Source: CBDCIS01 sp965217565
GTDB lineage: Bacteria; Chloroflexota; Dehalococcoidia; Lucifugimonadales; CATOSD01
Assembly (NCBI GenBank): GCA_965217565.1
Contig: CBDCIS010000002.1
Coordinates: 310,001-374,000, forward strand
Direction: 5' to 3'
Length of the DNA: 64,000 nucleotides
The notes below the pieces were generated by a model. The model was not told the origin of the DNA. It was given only the letters and a program-made list of their open reading frames with translations, and did no database searches. How positions within the stretch are numbered: position 1 is the stretch's first letter; each line of letters opens with the position of its first letter. Positions 8,213 to 15,815 of the stretch are shown piece after piece. A program made the translations under genes and the position numbers.

Positions 8213-8256
8213 CCCTAACAAGTCCTCATCGGAGCCTGCTGCTGATGTCTCAATCC

Positions 8257-8282
8257 CCCGCGTCGCCCCCTGGCGGCGTGGG
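8257..8282 (+). terminator. Hairpin after the di-iron operon
   Basis: CCCGCGTCGCC (8257-8267), loop CCCT, then GGCGGCGTGGG (8272-8282) make an 11-bp stem with two G-U pairs. No U tract follows. It sits between the FmdB-like gene and rsmG. Confidence 0.4.
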
Positions 8283-8306
8283 TGGCTGCAACTGAAATGA
8301 AAGCCC

Positions 8307-9077
8307 ATGAATGATTCCCCGCCAAAAGTGACGCGCCGAGCCGCAGACGTTGGAGTCTCCAACGAGGGCGCGCTGGCTAAAGGCGCGGCCGACTTGGGCC
8401 TGCACCTGAGCCTTGCGCAGTTGAAGCGGTTCCAGCGATACTATCTGGAGTTGGTCGATTGGAACAGGCGAGTAAACCTTACCTCCGTGACGGAATGGAA
8501 AGACGTGCAGGTTAGGCATTTTCTGGACTCTCTAACCGTGGTTCTCGCGATTCCCACGCGCCGGTTGAACTCAGGCAGGTTCGTGGACGTGGGCAGTGGA
8601 GCGGGCTTCCCCGGAATTCCCCTCAAGATTGCCTTCCCTGCCATTGAGACCACGCTTGTCGAGGCTACGGGCAAGAAAGCTGATTTCCTGCGAAACCTGG
8701 CGCAATCACTGGGGTTGCCCGGCGTAGATGTCAGGACGGGGCGCGCTGAAACCCTTGCGCACGATTCACAGATGCGAGAGGGTTTCGACGTTGCGCTAAC
8801 AAGAGCGGTAGCCAGGATGAATGTAATCGCGGAGCTAACGTTGCCTTTCTGCCGATTGGGCGGCATCGTGATCGCGCAGAAGAGCATTGACGTGAAAGAC
8901 GAGCTTGCGCAGGCAGAGAAGGCTGTTGGGACGCTGGGAGGGGCGATTCGCGAGGTGAAGCAGGTTGAGATTCCGGCGCTGGGCCGGCGCAGGTCACTTG
9001 TTGTGCTGGAAAAGATTGCCACGACTCCGGAGCGGTATCCAAGACGGCCGGGGATGCCGGAAAAGCGCCCCCTTTGA
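8307..9077 (+). CDS. rsmG: 16S rRNA (guanine527-N7)-methyltransferase
   Basis: A 256-aa SAM-dependent methyltransferase that modifies G527 in the 530 loop of 16S rRNA. The family region YYLELVDWNRRVNLTSVTEW precedes the SAM motif VDVGSGAGFPGIPL (about residues 92-105), which matches RsmG/GidB closely. VEATGKKADFLR and the RAVARMNVIAEL stretch follow. The N-terminus carries about 20 extra residues, so the ATG could be further in. The 3' end overlaps or abuts the next membrane-protein gene. Confidence 0.93.
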   Translation: MNDSPPKVTRRAADVGVSNEGALAKGAADLGLHLSLAQLKRFQRYYLELVDWNRRVNLTSVTEWKDVQVRHFLDSLTVVLAIPTRRLNSGRFVDVGSGAGFPGIPLKIAFPAIETTLVEATGKKADFLRNLAQSLGLPGVDVRTGRAETLAHDSQMREGFDVALTRAVARMNVIAELTLPFCRLGGIVIAQKSIDVKDELAQAEKAVGTLGGAIREVKQVEIPALGRRRSLVVLEKIATTPERYPRRPGMPEKRPL

Positions 9078-9100
9078 AGGCAAGAGATTCCGGCGCGCGC

Positions 9101-10165
9101 ATGACCAGTATCCCACGCAAGCAGGCCGAAGCGGCATCCATCGGGCGACGTATTCTCTCGATTCCTACGCTACTGTCCTTCGTCATTGCGGGGTCGTTCA
9201 TCTTCTTCCTAGTAACGCGGTTCGACCTCGACTGGCACGCCACTTGGGACAATCTCCGTGGCATGAATCCCTGGCTGTATCTTCTGGCCTTTCTCCTGTA
9301 CTACCTCAGCTTTGGTTTCAGGGGTGTTCGCTGGCGGCTCCTCGCCAAGAACGCGGGCCTGGAGTCCCAGCCTGGCGCCAGGGTGCCGTCGGTGCTTCAG
9401 AGCACGTCATTGATAATCATAGGGTGGTTTGTCAATTCGATAACCTGGCTTCGCCTGGGCGACGCCTATCGCGCCTATGCCTTTTCGGAAGAGTCTAGGT
9501 CCGGCTTTTCGTGGAGCCTGGGAACGGTGCTGGCGGAACGCATCCTGGACATGGCAACCGTTTTGGTCTTGATAGTCCTCAGCATGCTCCTTCTCACCAT
9601 GTCCACCGATATTGTCACGTCTGGCAGCCTTGTGACCGCGGCGACCATTATGGCCATCGGGCTGCTGGGACTGGCGTATCTCATGAAGGCCTGCGGCGCG
9701 AGGTTGGCTCGCTTTCTTCCCGGACGATTTGAGAAAGCCTATCACAGATTTCAGGACGGAACGCTTGGCAGCTTCAAGCATTTGCCCACTATCTTTGCCC
9801 TTGGGCTCGTGGGCTGGCTCATGGAGATAGCGAGGCTCTATTTCGTCGTAGAGGCGCTGGGGCTGGACGTAAGCCTTCCCCTCGTATGTGTAGTCGCCCT
9901 GGGCCACGCCCTGCTTAGCGTGGTTCCCACTCCCGGCGGACTCGGCGCGGTAGAGCCTGGCATGATCGGACTGCTCACGCTCAGCCTCGAACCACACAAC
10001 GCCGTTTCCATTACCCTCGTTGACCGCTCCATAACCTACTTGGGCATAATCCTCGTTGGTGGGTTGGCATTCTTGATGAGGCAGCTTGCTCGCGACAAAA
10101 GGCTCCGCAAGAAGGAACCGCCAGTGCGCGGTGTCGAAGAACACCCCAATATAGCGGACGCCTAG
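9101..10165 (+). CDS. Flippase-like (UPF0104/LPG-synthase TM type) membrane protein
   Basis: A 354-aa integral membrane protein with about eight hydrophobic helices. It matches the lysylphosphatidylglycerol-synthase transmembrane (flippase-like, DUF318-type) family. Diagnostic stretches are FRGVRWRLLAKNAG after helix 2, the INSITWLRLGDAYRAY-like segment, and VVALGHALLSVVPTPGGLGAVEPGM near the end. Members translocate or synthesise lipids, but the exact substrate is unknown. I chose the ATG at 9101. A TTG at 9074 overlapping the rsmG stop is possible, but neither has a clear ribosome-binding site. The C-terminus is short and basic. Confidence 0.8.
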   Translation: MTSIPRKQAEAASIGRRILSIPTLLSFVIAGSFIFFLVTRFDLDWHATWDNLRGMNPWLYLLAFLLYYLSFGFRGVRWRLLAKNAGLESQPGARVPSVLQSTSLIIIGWFVNSITWLRLGDAYRAYAFSEESRSGFSWSLGTVLAERILDMATVLVLIVLSMLLLTMSTDIVTSGSLVTAATIMAIGLLGLAYLMKACGARLARFLPGRFEKAYHRFQDGTLGSFKHLPTIFALGLVGWLMEIARLYFVVEALGLDVSLPLVCVVALGHALLSVVPTPGGLGAVEPGMIGLLTLSLEPHNAVSITLVDRSITYLGIILVGGLAFLMRQLARDKRLRKKEPPVRGVEEHPNIADA

Positions 10166-10244
10166 ACGCTGACCTTCGCGGCGCGTGCTCTCCCCAGTCT
10201 GTACCCTGACAAGGGTAGGTATTTCAAGATCAGCCTCAACCGTC

Positions 10245-10263
10245 ATTCCCGCGAATGCGGGAG
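10245..10263. repeat. REP-like palindrome (TTCCCGC/GCGGGA family)
   Basis: An inverted repeat ATTCCCGC-GAAT-GCGGGAG set within a longer stretch beginning CGTCATTCCCGCGAATGCGG. It resembles widespread intergenic palindromes. A related copy is at 60861-60878. Confidence 0.55.
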
Positions 10264-10444
10264 CCCGTCGCAATGGCTCGCCGCTCGGAAATCCAGAGGG
10301 GTAGGGCACTTATCCAATCTCGATTCTCGATTTACCTATCCCTGTCAGCCCTCGACTGGAGAGGATTTTAGGGTGTGGGTGCGAGGCAGGATGAGGCCGC
10401 CCGCCTCCAAAATTGAAAATACCCTGCCAATGCCAGCATTTCTC

Positions 10445-10473
10445 TTGACTTGACCTGCAAAAGGGGGTACACT
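10445..10473 (+). promoter_or_regulatory. Promoter of the dehalogenase-like gene
   Basis: TTGACT (10445-10450), 17 bases, TACACT (10468-10473). It lies 38 bases before the ATG at 10512, which is preceded by a GGGAGGG-type ribosome-binding site. Confidence 0.55.
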
Positions 10474-10511
10474 CCGCCGAAAGCTAGGAAATTCTGCGGG
10501 AGGGACACATT

Positions 10512-11762
10512 ATGCCTAAGACCGTGCATCACGTCGTAACGCGGCCCGGAAGAAACCATGGAGAACCGGAGGTAAGTATTCCCGTTGCCGAAGACCTCGT
10601 TACCGTGCCAGGGGCTCCGGTTCGGGAAGAGGACGTGTCATTCTATACCAGGGTGTACCCGCTGGAGACCCAGAACATCGAGAAGGCTGCGGATCGCGAC
10701 TGGGTTTGGACGGTGTACACGGACGACGTGTTGGAGTACCGCACGCGGCACGACGAAATCAACCAGCCGCTGGTTGACGCCGCCCTGAAGACGGGCGATA
10801 TCGAGCCTACTGCGGCGCCGGAAGCCGGCAAAGACCTTACCGAGGAGATTCGCCTGAAGGCGCGCGAACTCGGTTTCAACGAGGTGGGCTTCACCAGGTT
10901 CGATCACCGCTACGCCTACGCGAGCAAGAAGACCTGGGTGAAGTACGAGCACGCCATCTGCGTCGCGCTCGAGCAGGACTACCTCCAGACCCAGACGCTC
11001 CCAAGCCTCGAGGCCGAGTTCGCCCACTTTGGCACCTACGAGATCGAGGGCGCGCTGGCTCTTGACCTGGCCGACCAGATCCGCGCCATGGGCTATCACG
11101 CCCAGGTGCACAGCCCCAACGACAACAGCGGCGCCTATATCCCTATGTTCATAAGCGCCGGGCTTGGGCAGTTGGGCGCGAACGGCCAGTTGCTCTCGCC
11201 CCACTTTGGCTCCAGGGCGCGGTTGGCTATCATCACCACCGATGCCCCGGTGACCTACGACCAGGCCGTGGACTACGGCATCAACAAGTTCTGCCAGATC
11301 TGCCAGGTGTGCGTGAACCGCTGCCCCGGCAGGGCGCTGCTCAAGGAGAGAGTCTGGTGGAGGGGCACAGAGAAGTTCAAGGTCATCTACGAACGCTGCC
11401 GCCCCGTCATGGCCCGCTATGAGGGTTGTGCCGTCTGCATCAAGGTTTGCCCCGTGCAGCGCTACGGCATGAAGCCTGTCATGGAGCACTACGTGGCCAC
11501 CGGCGAGGTGCTCGGCAAGGGTACCGACAACCTCGAAGGCTACACCATCAGGGACAAGGGTTACTTCGGCCCCGGCGAACTGCCTCGCTTCAACCGCGAG
11601 TTCTTCGAGATTCCTCACGGCAGAAGAGAGGAGTGGCTCTTTGAGCAGTTCAAGGACAAGCTGACCAAAGAGGGCGTGCCATCATACGAGTCCCTGGTTG
11701 GCTTCGCCACAGACGTCAAGGAAATCCTGGAAGAGGGCACAACCACTAGGGGGGATGAGTAG
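10512..11762 (+). CDS. Reductive-dehalogenase-like iron-sulfur protein (cytoplasmic type)
   Basis: A 416-aa protein with the layout of the reductive dehalogenase/QueG-like superfamily. A cobamide-binding-type central domain (LKARELGFNEVGFTRFD, then MFISAGLGQLGANGQLLSPHFGSRARL) is followed by two 4Fe-4S clusters. Their ligands are Cys261, 264, 267 and 271-Pro for the first, and Cys296, 306, 309 and 313-Pro for the second. It has no Tat signal (no RR motif), unlike respiratory RdhA, and no RdhB-like anchor is adjacent. It is therefore probably a soluble catabolic dehalogenase-like or related corrinoid enzyme; the substrate is unknown. A 62-aa and a 113-aa gene follow downstream. Confidence 0.75.
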   Translation: MPKTVHHVVTRPGRNHGEPEVSIPVAEDLVTVPGAPVREEDVSFYTRVYPLETQNIEKAADRDWVWTVYTDDVLEYRTRHDEINQPLVDAALKTGDIEPTAAPEAGKDLTEEIRLKARELGFNEVGFTRFDHRYAYASKKTWVKYEHAICVALEQDYLQTQTLPSLEAEFAHFGTYEIEGALALDLADQIRAMGYHAQVHSPNDNSGAYIPMFISAGLGQLGANGQLLSPHFGSRARLAIITTDAPVTYDQAVDYGINKFCQICQVCVNRCPGRALLKERVWWRGTEKFKVIYERCRPVMARYEGCAVCIKVCPVQRYGMKPVMEHYVATGEVLGKGTDNLEGYTIRDKGYFGPGELPRFNREFFEIPHGRREEWLFEQFKDKLTKEGVPSYESLVGFATDVKEILEEGTTTRGDE

Positions 11763-11856
11763 TCTATACCTGAGCGATGGCGTAATGCGCAAGCTCCTGG
11801 CTGGCCCATCAACAGCCAGGGGCTTGAAGCGCGCTGCTAGTGAGTTTCAATTCGAG

Positions 11857-11883
11857 ATGAGGCCAGCCACGCGCTGGCCTCAT
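11857..11883 (+). terminator. Perfect hairpin after the dehalogenase-like gene
   Basis: ATGAGGCCAGC, loop CACGC, GCTGGCCTCAT form an 11-bp perfect stem. A second smaller stem (11796-11803 with 11813-11820, CCTGGCTG/CAGCCAGG) precedes it. No U tract follows, and the 62-aa gene starts 18 bases later, so the hairpin may attenuate rather than terminate. Confidence 0.4.
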
Positions 11884-11900
11884 TACGTGAGGTTGTGAAG

Positions 11901-12089
11901 ATGTTTCAGAAAAGCCACATCGATGCCCTGTTCGATGAGATCAAGCGGGAATGGGAGGGAAAGCCCGAATTCGAAAAGTTGTCCCGTGAGGCGCATCTCG
12001 GTATCGCTTACTCCGACGCGGGTCGCCCCCTGGGAGACGAGTTCGACTCCAGGGTTGTCGCGCTGATCGGGAAGCACAAGCCGGAGTAA
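11901..12089 (+). CDS. 62-aa protein of unknown function
   Basis: A small acidic-basic helical protein starting MFQKSHIDALFDEIKREWEG and ending VVALIGKHKPE. ATG 11901 is preferred because GAGG (11889-11892) lies eight bases upstream; a GTG at 11895 is too close to it. No recognisable family, signal peptide or cysteine. It sits 19 bases before a heptad-repeat gene and after the dehalogenase-like gene, probably on one transcript. Confidence 0.55.
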   Translation: MFQKSHIDALFDEIKREWEGKPEFEKLSREAHLGIAYSDAGRPLGDEFDSRVVALIGKHKPE

Positions 12090-12108
12090 CGGATTTAAGG
12101 GGTTTTAG

Positions 12109-12450
12109 ATGACAACGGAATTGTTCGCAATCATCGGCGTAGGGGTTTCGCTTGGGCTGTTTGGTCTGGCCAACCTCCAGGTGATGAACAAACGCTTCGA
12201 CGACGTAAACAGGCGCTTCGACGACGTAAACAAGCGCTTTGACGACGTAAACAAACGCATCGACGACACGAACGGCCGCTTTGACGACACGAACAGGCGC
12301 ATCGACCAGCTCGCGTCGAACGTCAAGCAGGTGGAAACGCGCGTGACCGAACTGGAGAAGGGCCAGGCGCGCATGGAAGGGATGTTGAACGGCCTTCGCG
12401 AAGCCCTGTTCGCGCGCTCGCGCGAGGTGGCGGGTTCCAATACCGGGTAA
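12109..12450 (+). CDS. Membrane-anchored coiled-coil protein with heptad repeats
   Basis: A 113-aa protein. Residues 4-23 are hydrophobic (FAIIGVGVSLGLFGLANL), giving one membrane anchor. About five near-identical seven-residue units RFDDVN(K/R) follow (residues 28-69), then a coiled coil (QVETRVTELEKGQARMEGML) and a Ser/Gly tail. The repeats match a 21-bp tandem repeat in the DNA. Similar Bdr-like or DUF1640-like proteins are known, but their function is poor. It might serve as a membrane tether for the upstream soluble iron-sulfur protein; that is speculation based only on neighbourhood. Confidence 0.65.
   Translation: MTTELFAIIGVGVSLGLFGLANLQVMNKRFDDVNRRFDDVNKRFDDVNKRIDDTNGRFDDTNRRIDQLASNVKQVETRVTELEKGQARMEGMLNGLREALFARSREVAGSNTG
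12190..12294 (+). repeat. 21-bp tandem repeat inside the heptad-repeat gene
   Basis: Five consecutive 21-base units (starting at 12190, 12211, 12232, 12253 and 12274) with the core CGCTTYGACGACGTAAAC. The first three are almost identical and the last two have diverged to GACGACACGAAC. Because 21 is a multiple of three, copy-number changes keep the frame. Confidence 0.85.
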
Positions 12451-12475
12451 CTCGAGCCTTTTGGGAGAACTCAGC

Positions 12476-14161
12476 ATGACCATCGAAGCCAAGTCCCGTC
12501 TCAAGCACAGGAGCCACGTCGTCAGCGACGGGCCGGACCGAGCCGCCGCCCGCGCCATGCTCCGCGCTGTCGGCCTGCGGGACGACGACATGGACAAGCC
12601 CTTCATCAGCGTCGCCAACCTCGCAAGCGACGTCACGCCCTGCAACGTGCACCTCGACCGGCTCGCGCAGAAGGTCAAGCAGGGCGTCTGGGACGCTAAC
12701 GGAGTCCCATTCCTGTTTGGCACGATTACTGTCAGCGACGGCATCTCCATGGGAACGGAGGGGATGAAGGCGTCTCTCGTCAGCCGAGAGGTTATCGCCG
12801 ATTCCATAGAGACGGTCACGTTCGGCGAAAGCATGGACGGCCTCATAGTCGTCGCGGCGTGCGACAAGAACATGCCGGGCGCGATGATGGCGATGGCGCG
12901 GCTCAACGTCCCCGCGCTCTTCGTCTATGGCGGCGCGATTCTGCCGGGCAACTACCTGGGCAGGGACATCAACATCCAGGACATGTTCGAGGCTGTTGGC
13001 GCATACTCTCAGGGCAAGCTGACTCGCGATGAGCTGGAGAGCATGGAGCGCGTGGCCTGCCCCGGCGAGGGCGCGTGTTCGGGCATGTTCACCGCCAACA
13101 CTATGTCCTCGGCCATCGAGGCCATGGGCATGTCTCTGCCCGGAGCGGCGTCCATTCCGGCGGTGGACCCCCGCAACGAGGAGATAGCACACCGCGCTGG
13201 CATGGCGCTGTACAACCTACTCGAGAGGAACATAAAGCCGCGCGACATCATGACGCACGAGGCGTTCGAGAACGCAATCACCGTCGTGCTCGCCATGGGC
13301 GGCTCCACCAACGCCGTCCTTCACCTGCTCGCCATCGCCAACGAGGCCCAGGTGCCGCTGGACATAGACGACTTCGACCGGCTCAGCCGCGTCACGCCCT
13401 ACATCACCGACCTCCGTCCCGGCGGGCGGTTCGTCATGTCCGACGTTGACAAGGCGGGCGGCGTGCCCGTTGTGATGAACGAACTGCTGAGGGCGGGCCT
13501 TCTGCATCCCGACGTGATGACCGTCACGGGAAGAACACTCGCCTCGAACCTCGCCCAGTTCGACGGCCAGCCGGACAGCCGAGTGGTCTATCCCGTCTCC
13601 TCGCCGCGCAGCCCAACCGGCGGCCTCGTCATCCTCAAGGGCAACCTGGCGACGGAGGGCGCGGTGATGAAGGTCGCCGGCACCAAGCACCTCAGCCACG
13701 AGGGGCCGGCGCGCGTGTTCGACGGCGAGAGGGCCGCGTTCAACGCAGTGACCAGCGGCGAGATCGAGGACGGCGACGTGGTCATCATCCGCTACGAGGG
13801 CCCCAAGGGCGGCCCCGGTATGCAGGAGATGCTCGCCGTAACGGGCGCGATCATGGGCGCGGGCCTCGGCGAGAACACCCTGCTCATCACGGACGGGCGC
13901 TTCTCCGGGGCCACTCACGGCCCGATGATAGGCCACGTCGCGCCCGAGGCGGCCGTCGGCGGCCCCATAGCCTTGGTGCGTGACGGCGACCCAATCGTCA
14001 TGAACGTCGAAACCCGAGAGCTAAGCGTCCAGGTCTCCGACGACGAGCTAAACCGCCGCCGCCAACAGTGGACGGCCCCGCCGCCAAACTACCAGACGGG
14101 CGTAATGGCAAAGTACGCCAAGCTGGTATCCTCCGCATCAGTGGGCGCGATAACAGGGTAG
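12476..14161 (+). CDS. ilvD: Dihydroxy-acid dehydratase
   Basis: A 561-aa iron-sulfur dehydratase of valine/isoleucine biosynthesis that converts 2,3-dihydroxy-3-methylvalerate or -isovalerate to the 2-keto acid. It has SDVTPCNVHL, the cluster motifs ACDKNMPGA and CPGEGACSGMFTANTM, and the C-terminal GRFSGATHG with its catalytic Ser. SPTGGLVILKGNLA is also typical. The length is normal. The ATG at 12476 is preceded by GGGAGAAC; a TTG 15 bases earlier would include that site. No other branched-chain biosynthesis gene is in the window. Confidence 0.96.
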   Translation: MTIEAKSRLKHRSHVVSDGPDRAAARAMLRAVGLRDDDMDKPFISVANLASDVTPCNVHLDRLAQKVKQGVWDANGVPFLFGTITVSDGISMGTEGMKASLVSREVIADSIETVTFGESMDGLIVVAACDKNMPGAMMAMARLNVPALFVYGGAILPGNYLGRDINIQDMFEAVGAYSQGKLTRDELESMERVACPGEGACSGMFTANTMSSAIEAMGMSLPGAASIPAVDPRNEEIAHRAGMALYNLLERNIKPRDIMTHEAFENAITVVLAMGGSTNAVLHLLAIANEAQVPLDIDDFDRLSRVTPYITDLRPGGRFVMSDVDKAGGVPVVMNELLRAGLLHPDVMTVTGRTLASNLAQFDGQPDSRVVYPVSSPRSPTGGLVILKGNLATEGAVMKVAGTKHLSHEGPARVFDGERAAFNAVTSGEIEDGDVVIIRYEGPKGGPGMQEMLAVTGAIMGAGLGENTLLITDGRFSGATHGPMIGHVAPEAAVGGPIALVRDGDPIVMNVETRELSVQVSDDELNRRRQQWTAPPPNYQTGVMAKYAKLVSSASVGAITG

Positions 14162-14231
14162 GGGGCGGCTTCCGCCGCCATCAACCTGTATCAGTTTCGT
14201 AGGCATACTGGAAACCCCGTCCTTCCTCGTA

Positions 14232-14256
14232 GGGGCAATCCCTTGTGGTTGCCCCG
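14232..14256. repeat. REP-like hairpin repeat, copy A
   Basis: GTAGGGGCAATCCCTTGTGG followed by TTGCCCC. The arms GGGGCAA/TTGCCCC flank a ten-base loop. Related copies are at 25687-25712 and 39347-39371, all intergenic. Confidence 0.6.
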
Positions 14257-14334
14257 GCTGGTTGCCTTGGCTGGTCGTCCATGGCCTGACCGCCCACTCA
14301 CCATATTGAAACGGATTCCACCGCCAATCGCCTC

Positions 14335-14364
14335 TTGACACCCATCGAACGCCCGTGCTACGAT
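14335..14364 (+). promoter_or_regulatory. Promoter of leader repeat copy 2
   Basis: TTGACA (14335-14340), 18 bases containing CGAACGCCCGTGC, then TACGAT (14359-14364) with an extended-10 TGC. It reads towards ccmC, 289 bases downstream. Confidence 0.6.
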
Positions 14365-14580
14365 CGTCTTACCAAGTCCGGAGGCAATCCGGCCCACCGC
14401 CATGCCGCATAGCCACGAAAATAGGTCGAACGTCCTTGCCAACGCCAGACTCTCGAATAGTACCGTCACCCCCTGGAGTCCTGGAGGTGACAAAAAGGGG
14501 AAACCCTTCTGAGCGCTCAGCTACGAAATGTCCCAAAATGTCACACTTGGAAAACGCCTTTTGGCGAGTAGCCCTGCCTT
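14335..14580 (+). repeat. Promoter-leader repeat, copy 2 (upstream of ccmC)
   Basis: It aligns with copies 1 and 3 from the promoter onward. Shared words are CCTTGCCAACGCCA, CTGGAGGTGACA, CTCAGCTACGAAATGTCCCA and AAAATGTCAC. It is the most diverged of the three and loses similarity near 14580, about 70 bases before the ccmC start. Small indels relative to the other copies break every common frame, supporting a non-coding role. Confidence 0.65.
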
Positions 14581-14652
14581 CACAACGAAAAGGCCCTGCA
14601 CTTATCCTCTGACCCGCTGACAGACTCCCTCCGTTTGTGATATATTGCACAC

Positions 14653-15381
14653 ATGGCTGGCATGGTTGCGCTCGGAGCTCAGGAGAGATCGCGAACTCGA
14701 CGCGGCGGGTTCGTGAGGGACGGCCTGTTGGTCGCCAGCGCCATCCTCATGGCGTTGACGCTGTACATGGTGTTCCTGTGGGTGCCTACGGAGCAGAATC
14801 TGGGCGTCTCCCAGCGAATCTTCTACTTCCACGTGCCCCTCGGCTGGTTGGGGATGATCTCGATAGTGATCGTCGCGTTCGCCAGCGTCATGCACCTTCT
14901 CACCGGCAAAGGCAAGTGGGACAGCCTCGCCTACTCCACCGCCGAACTGGGCCTTGTCGCCGCCACCCTGATACTGGTTACAGGCAGCATCTGGGCCAAG
15001 CCCGTGTGGGGCGTCTGGTGGACGTGGGACGCCAAGCTCACGACCACCCTCATTCTCTGGTTCATCTACGTGGGTTACCTGATGGTCAAGGCCTACGCCC
15101 CCAGGGGTTCGCAGGGCCAGCGGTTCGCCTCCGTGGTCGCGCTGATTGGCGCGGTCGATGCGCCCATAATCTACATGGCCACGGTGTGGTGGCGCACCGC
15201 GCATCCTGAGTTGAACATAGGCCCTCTCGCGGAGTCGGGCGGCCTCGACCCCAGGATGGCGCTAACCTTTCTGGTTTCCATGCTCGCCTTCACCGTCCTT
15301 TTCGTTTACCTGCTGATTGAGAGGTACTCCCTCAAGCAAACGGAGGCTGCGCTCGATGAGTTGCACCGGCGCGTTGATTAA
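14653..15381 (+). CDS. ccmC: Cytochrome c biogenesis haem-handling protein CcmC
   Basis: A 242-aa membrane protein with six hydrophobic helices. It carries the tryptophan-rich haem-binding WWD motif WGVWWTWDAKLT (about residues 119-130) and periplasmic-loop histidines in FHVPLGW and near RTAHPEL. CcmC takes haem from the membrane and loads it onto CcmE for attachment to cytochromes c. The length fits the family (about 240 aa). It is followed by a CcmD-like gene that overlaps its 3' end by 26 bases, and then ccmE. ccmA, ccmB and ccmF are not in view. Confidence 0.92.
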   Translation: MAGMVALGAQERSRTRRGGFVRDGLLVASAILMALTLYMVFLWVPTEQNLGVSQRIFYFHVPLGWLGMISIVIVAFASVMHLLTGKGKWDSLAYSTAELGLVAATLILVTGSIWAKPVWGVWWTWDAKLTTTLILWFIYVGYLMVKAYAPRGSQGQRFASVVALIGAVDAPIIYMATVWWRTAHPELNIGPLAESGGLDPRMALTFLVSMLAFTVLFVYLLIERYSLKQTEAALDELHRRVD

Positions 15382-15676
15382 GCAACCCATTCGTTGGGGC
15401 GTCGTGCCGCTCGCGCTGGCCGCCGTGCTGTTGGCGTTCGCGTTCGACGCCGAGCCGGGTGTGGCGGCTTCCGGCGCGGCGGCTCCGCAGCAGGCAGAGG
15501 ATGGCGGCTCGCCGGAGGCGAACCTGCCATACCTGTTCGCGGTGTACATCATTACCTGGCTGGCGTTCTTCGGGTATGTCTTCATGATGTCCCGCCGCCA
15601 GAGGGAGATGCGGCGAGAGATCGACGCGCTCAAGCAGGCATTGGACGAACGAGAGAAGAACCGCGCCGAAACTTAG
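15356..15676 (+). CDS. ccmD: CcmD-like small haem-exporter subunit
   Basis: A 106-aa protein starting at an ATG inside the ccmC end, so translation is probably coupled. It has an N-terminal hydrophobic stretch that may be a signal peptide and an Ala/Gly-rich linker. One transmembrane helix (YLFAVYIITWLAFFGYVFMM) and a basic coiled-coil tail (SRRQREMRREIDALKQAL) follow. The helix plus charged tail is what CcmD proteins share, although they are usually about 60 aa. Position between ccmC and ccmE is the main evidence. Confidence 0.7.
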   Translation: MSCTGALIKQPIRWGVVPLALAAVLLAFAFDAEPGVAASGAAAPQQAEDGGSPEANLPYLFAVYIITWLAFFGYVFMMSRRQREMRREIDALKQALDEREKNRAET

Positions 15677-15689
15677 CGCGAAAGTTCCC

Positions 15690-15727
15690 CCGCCCTTGAA
15701 GGGAGAGGGTTAGGGGATGGGTGACGC
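15690..15727 (+). repeat. Intergenic copy of the CCCTTGAAGGGAGAGGG palindromic repeat
   Basis: Between ccmD and ccmE lies CCCCCGCCCTTGAAGGGAGA followed by GGGTTAGGGGATGGGTGACG. It is related to the two palindromes inside the restriction-modification gene at 20578 and 20680, which carry the same TTCCCC(C)...GGGGAAGGTTG(G)G arrangement. Confidence 0.5.
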
Positions 15728-15815
15728 GCAAATCCAAAGTCGCTCTACCAGGCAATACAAACGTGTTGAACCACTGGGATGGGGGGTGTCCCCCACAGCG
15801 GAGAGAGTAAAAGAT

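Larger units (their letters stand above)
10166..10511 (+). other. Intergenic region with a palindromic repeat and a promoter
   Basis: No credible coding frame. It holds a REP-like palindrome (10245-10263, ATTCCCGC-GAAT-GCGGGAG) of a family also present at 60861, and a good promoter at 10445-10473. The rest shows nothing recognisable. Confidence 0.5.
14162..14652 (+). other. Intergenic region filled by REP-like hairpin and leader repeat copy 2
   Basis: No real coding frame. It contains a REP-like hairpin (14232-14256) and a segment of about 55 bases shared with 25710-25770 (words GGCTGGTCGTCC and ATTGAAACGGATTC). It also holds leader repeat copy 2, and a weaker promoter-like pair just before ccmC (TGACAG and TATATT near 14618-14645). 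Confidence 0.55.

Noticed and set aside
12190..12294. CRISPR-like array
   Set aside because: The 21-bp units are contiguous with no spacers and encode heptad repeats in frame.
14355..14612. Plus-strand frame in leader repeat copy 2, similar to one at 25804-26070
   Set aside because: It begins in the -10 box of the promoter, has a composition unlike real genes here, and matches only because the DNA is repeated.
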